Source: JAYUHK01 sp043767025
GTDB taxonomy: Bacteria > Bacteroidota > Bacteroidia > Chitinophagales > Saprospiraceae
Direction of reading: 5' to 3'
Assembly: GCA_043767025.1 (NCBI GenBank)
Contig: JAYUHK010000114.1
Coordinates: forward strand, 1-22,206
Length of the DNA stretch: 22,206 nucleotides
In this document: positions 20,700 through 22,206 of the stretch, piece by piece
Numbering within the stretch: position 1 is the first letter of the stretch
Layout of the letters: each line of letters starts with the position of its first letter
Made by a program: the position numbers and the translations under genes
The notes under the pieces: model-generated
Told to the model about the DNA's origin: nothing
The model's input: only the letters and a program-made list of their open reading frames with translations
Databases searched by the model: none

Positions 20700-21584
20700 A
20701 TGACTATCAATCCGACTACGACTTCGCAGCGCGATATGCACCAGTATCTTTTGGCAGCCGTCGCGCCGCGCCCGATTGCTTTCGCAAGCACAATAGACGC
20801 TGACGGCGTGATGAATCTTGCGCCGTACAGTTTTTTTAATGCGTTCAGTTCCAATCCGCCTATTGTGATTTTTTCGAGCAATCGGCGTGGCGAAAACAAC
20901 ACCACCAAAGACACGCTCCACAACATCGAGCAGACGATGGAGGTCGTCATCAACGTAGTGAGCCACGACATCGTGAGGCAGATGGCGTTGGCGAGTATCG
21001 ACTATCCGCCGCAGGTCAGCGAGTTCGAGAAAGCGGGCTTTACGCCTGTGGCTTCCGAGCTGGTGCGTCCGTTTCGGGTAAAGGAATCTCCTGTGCAGAT
21101 GGAATGTAAAGTGGAACGTATTATTTCGCTCGGCGACGGTCCCGGCGCAGGCAATCTTATCGTTTGCCACGTCGTGATGATGCACATTGACGAGCGCGTG
21201 CTGGACGCTCAAAATCGGATTGACCCCCACAAAATCGACCTCGTGGGTCGCATGGGACGTGCGTATTACACCCGTGCGAGCGGCGAGGCGATAGAAACTA
21301 TCCTACAACCCGTCCATGAAATCGGCGTTGGATTTGACGGACTGCCGAGCCATATTCGCCACAGTCTGGTGCTGACTGGCAATGAGTTGGCGCGTATCGC
21401 TGCGCTCACGGCGTTGCCTACGCCAGAGGAAATTCTTTTTTTTCAGAAGGAGGACAAAAAATTGAGCGAGATTTTGGAGTTCGAGCGTCCGCAAGAAGCC
21501 CAACATCTGTATGCCCGAGAAATTTTAGAAACCAAGAATGACGCAACTATGGCTGCCAAAGTATTGATGGCGACAAAGGGGTGA
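20700..21584 (+). CDS. Flavin reductase family protein
   Basis: The 294-residue protein has the FMN-binding split-barrel of the flavin reductase-like family (DIM6/NTAB type) over about 15-200. Recognisable are APRPIAFASTIDADG (22-36), MNLAPYSFFNAFSSNPP (38-54) and NTTKDTLHNI (67-76), which line the flavin site. Family members bind FMN or FAD and use NAD(P)H, either to supply reduced flavin or as stand-alone oxidoreductases. The longer C-terminal part (200-294, helical, with PTPEEILFFQKEDKKL) is typical of the approximately 300-residue subgroup. It is cytoplasmic, with no signal peptide. It lies 31 bp behind the hydrolase gene on the same strand and probably shares its transcript, although no functional link is obvious. 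No clear terminator follows. Confidence 0.92.
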   Translation: MTINPTTTSQRDMHQYLLAAVAPRPIAFASTIDADGVMNLAPYSFFNAFSSNPPIVIFSSNRRGENNTTKDTLHNIEQTMEVVINVVSHDIVRQMALASIDYPPQVSEFEKAGFTPVASELVRPFRVKESPVQMECKVERIISLGDGPGAGNLIVCHVVMMHIDERVLDAQNRIDPHKIDLVGRMGRAYYTRASGEAIETILQPVHEIGVGFDGLPSHIRHSLVLTGNELARIAALTALPTPEEILFFQKEDKKLSEILEFERPQEAQHLYAREILETKNDATMAAKVLMATKG

Positions 21585-21661
21585 AAGAAGGTTGTTGCGA
21601 GTAAAAAATAAAAATTTTAAACGGCTTTTATAATGATTTTTAAAAAATAATTGTGAAAAAA

Positions 21662-21710
21662 TTTGGGTTGTGAAAATAAAAGTGTAACTTTGTGTTTTAG
21701 TTTGCAAACT
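21662..21710 (+). promoter_or_regulatory. Canonical promoter with palindrome at the start site
   Basis: TTTG (21662-21665), a 19-base spacer and TAACTTTG (21685-21692) match the Bacteroidota promoter exactly. The 12-nt perfect palindrome AGTTTGCAAACT (21699-21710) covers the expected transcription start and could be an operator. The leader to the ATG at 21790 is about 90 nt and T-rich. Confidence 0.7.
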
Positions 21711-21789
21711 TAACCAACGAATCTTTACAGCTCAATAACCCAAAACTGCTTTTTGTATTTTATTTTTTTAATTATTAAATTTTTAAATC

Positions 21790-22206
21790 ATGCAATCAGT
21801 TATTTCAAAAATCACTCTTAATCACCCCAAACGTACTGCGCCCAATAATATTGGGGGGGGGTAATTCCTCAAAACAAAATTCTGTAATTCGTCTTTTTAG
21901 CATTGCTTTAGCTTTTTGGAGCTTGCTCTTGATGCCGAATTTCGCTTTCGGACAACTTACAGAAGTCACATTGGACCAAAAAATTGAAACCTCTACGCTC
22001 ATTGTCGAGGGCAAGGTCGTAGCTACCAAATGTTACCGCAACAAAAACGACGAGATTTACACCGCCAACACCATCGAACTGAACAGCATCTTGAAGGGAA
22101 ATTATGCACAAAAAACACTCGTAGTCACCACTTGGGGCGGCGAGTTGGACGGCGAACTACAAACTTGGACTCATCTTTTGACGCTCGAAAAAGGAAATTA
22201 CGGCTT
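21790..22206 (+). CDS. Secreted protein, frame interrupted at a poly-G tract (partial)
   Basis: The ATG at 21790, preceded by a canonical promoter, opens a frame that stops at TAA 21862-21864, right after nine Gs. The next frame then carries an obvious exported protein to the window end: signal-peptide core LFSIALAFWSLLLMPN, cleavage region FAFGQ, then LTEVTLDQKIETSTLIVEGK and a beta-rich region with IYTANTIELNSILKGNY and VVTTWGGELDGE. If the tract had eight (or eleven) Gs the two parts would join into one protein with a 31-residue pre-segment before the hydrophobic core. No other ATG restores a signal peptide: the in-frame ATG at 21932 keeps only its last residues. The IVEGKV...N.IE...LKG pattern resembles the N-terminal region of Bacteroidota secreted proteins that often carry a type IX sorting domain, but the C-terminus is outside the window. 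Function unknown. Confidence 0.75.
21853..21861 (+). repeat. Nine-G homopolymer tract (phase-variation candidate)
   Basis: A run of nine Gs, the only such run in this AT-rich window, sits 63 bases inside the reading frame of the exported-protein gene and exactly at the point where the frame breaks. Homopolymeric G tracts of 8 or more commonly change length during replication and switch genes on and off. A base-calling or assembly error in the run is the competing explanation. Confidence 0.8.

Noticed and set aside
1..22206. tRNA, rRNA, CRISPR, insertion sequence or prophage
   Set aside because: No cloverleaf, no rRNA-like segments, no regularly spaced repeats with unique spacers and no transposase or integrase motifs were seen on either strand.

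Overview
The window looks like a chromosomal segment of a member of the Bacteroidota, probably a gliding or environmental lineage. The evidence is the gene set (PorP/SprF-type IX secretion protein, GLPGLI protein paired with a CarboxypepD-reg/outer-membrane barrel protein, GH3-beta-lactamase fusion, Bacteroidota-type ParC), AT-rich intergenic DNA, absence of clear Shine-Dalgarno sequences, and several matches to the Bacteroidota sigma promoter (TTTG, 19-20 bases, TAnnTTTG). The genus cannot be told. No rRNA, tRNA, CRISPR array or transposase is visible.

Layout. 1-113: C-terminal tail of an unidentified + strand gene. 114-597: AT-rich spacer. 598-2826 (+): a TPR-repeat protein and an orphan NarL/FixJ response regulator, closed by a strong hairpin. 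2938-9396 (-): a 1069-residue secreted repeat protein (candidate adhesin) and, upstream of it, a 990-residue exported GH3 glycosidase fused to a serine beta-lactamase-type domain. 9397-10093: a 697-bp divergent spacer holding a canonical promoter, a predicted structured RNA, and two direct copies of a 147-bp hairpin repeat that bracket it. 10094-12682 (+): parC. 12832-17218 (-): an outer-membrane barrel protein, a GLPGLI protein (ATGA overlap between the two) and a lipoprotein. 17251-18183 (+): queG. 18267-19331 (-): PorP/SprF. 19670-21584 (+): a membrane-anchored endonuclease/exonuclease/phosphatase protein and a flavin reductase. 21790 to the window end (+): a secreted protein whose start codon is cut off from the rest of its frame by a nine-G tract.

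Themes. Much of the window serves the cell envelope: exported repeat protein, murein-type hydrolase fusion, outer-membrane barrel with GLPGLI partner, lipoprotein, T9SS component and a possibly phase-variable exported protein. Housekeeping genes (parC, queG) are interspersed. The most unusual signals are (1) the poly-G tract, which looks like a contingency switch placed before the signal peptide, and (2) the promoter + structured RNA cassette bracketed by direct hairpin repeats upstream of parC, with what looks like a collapsed inverted remnant of the same repeat just after parC.
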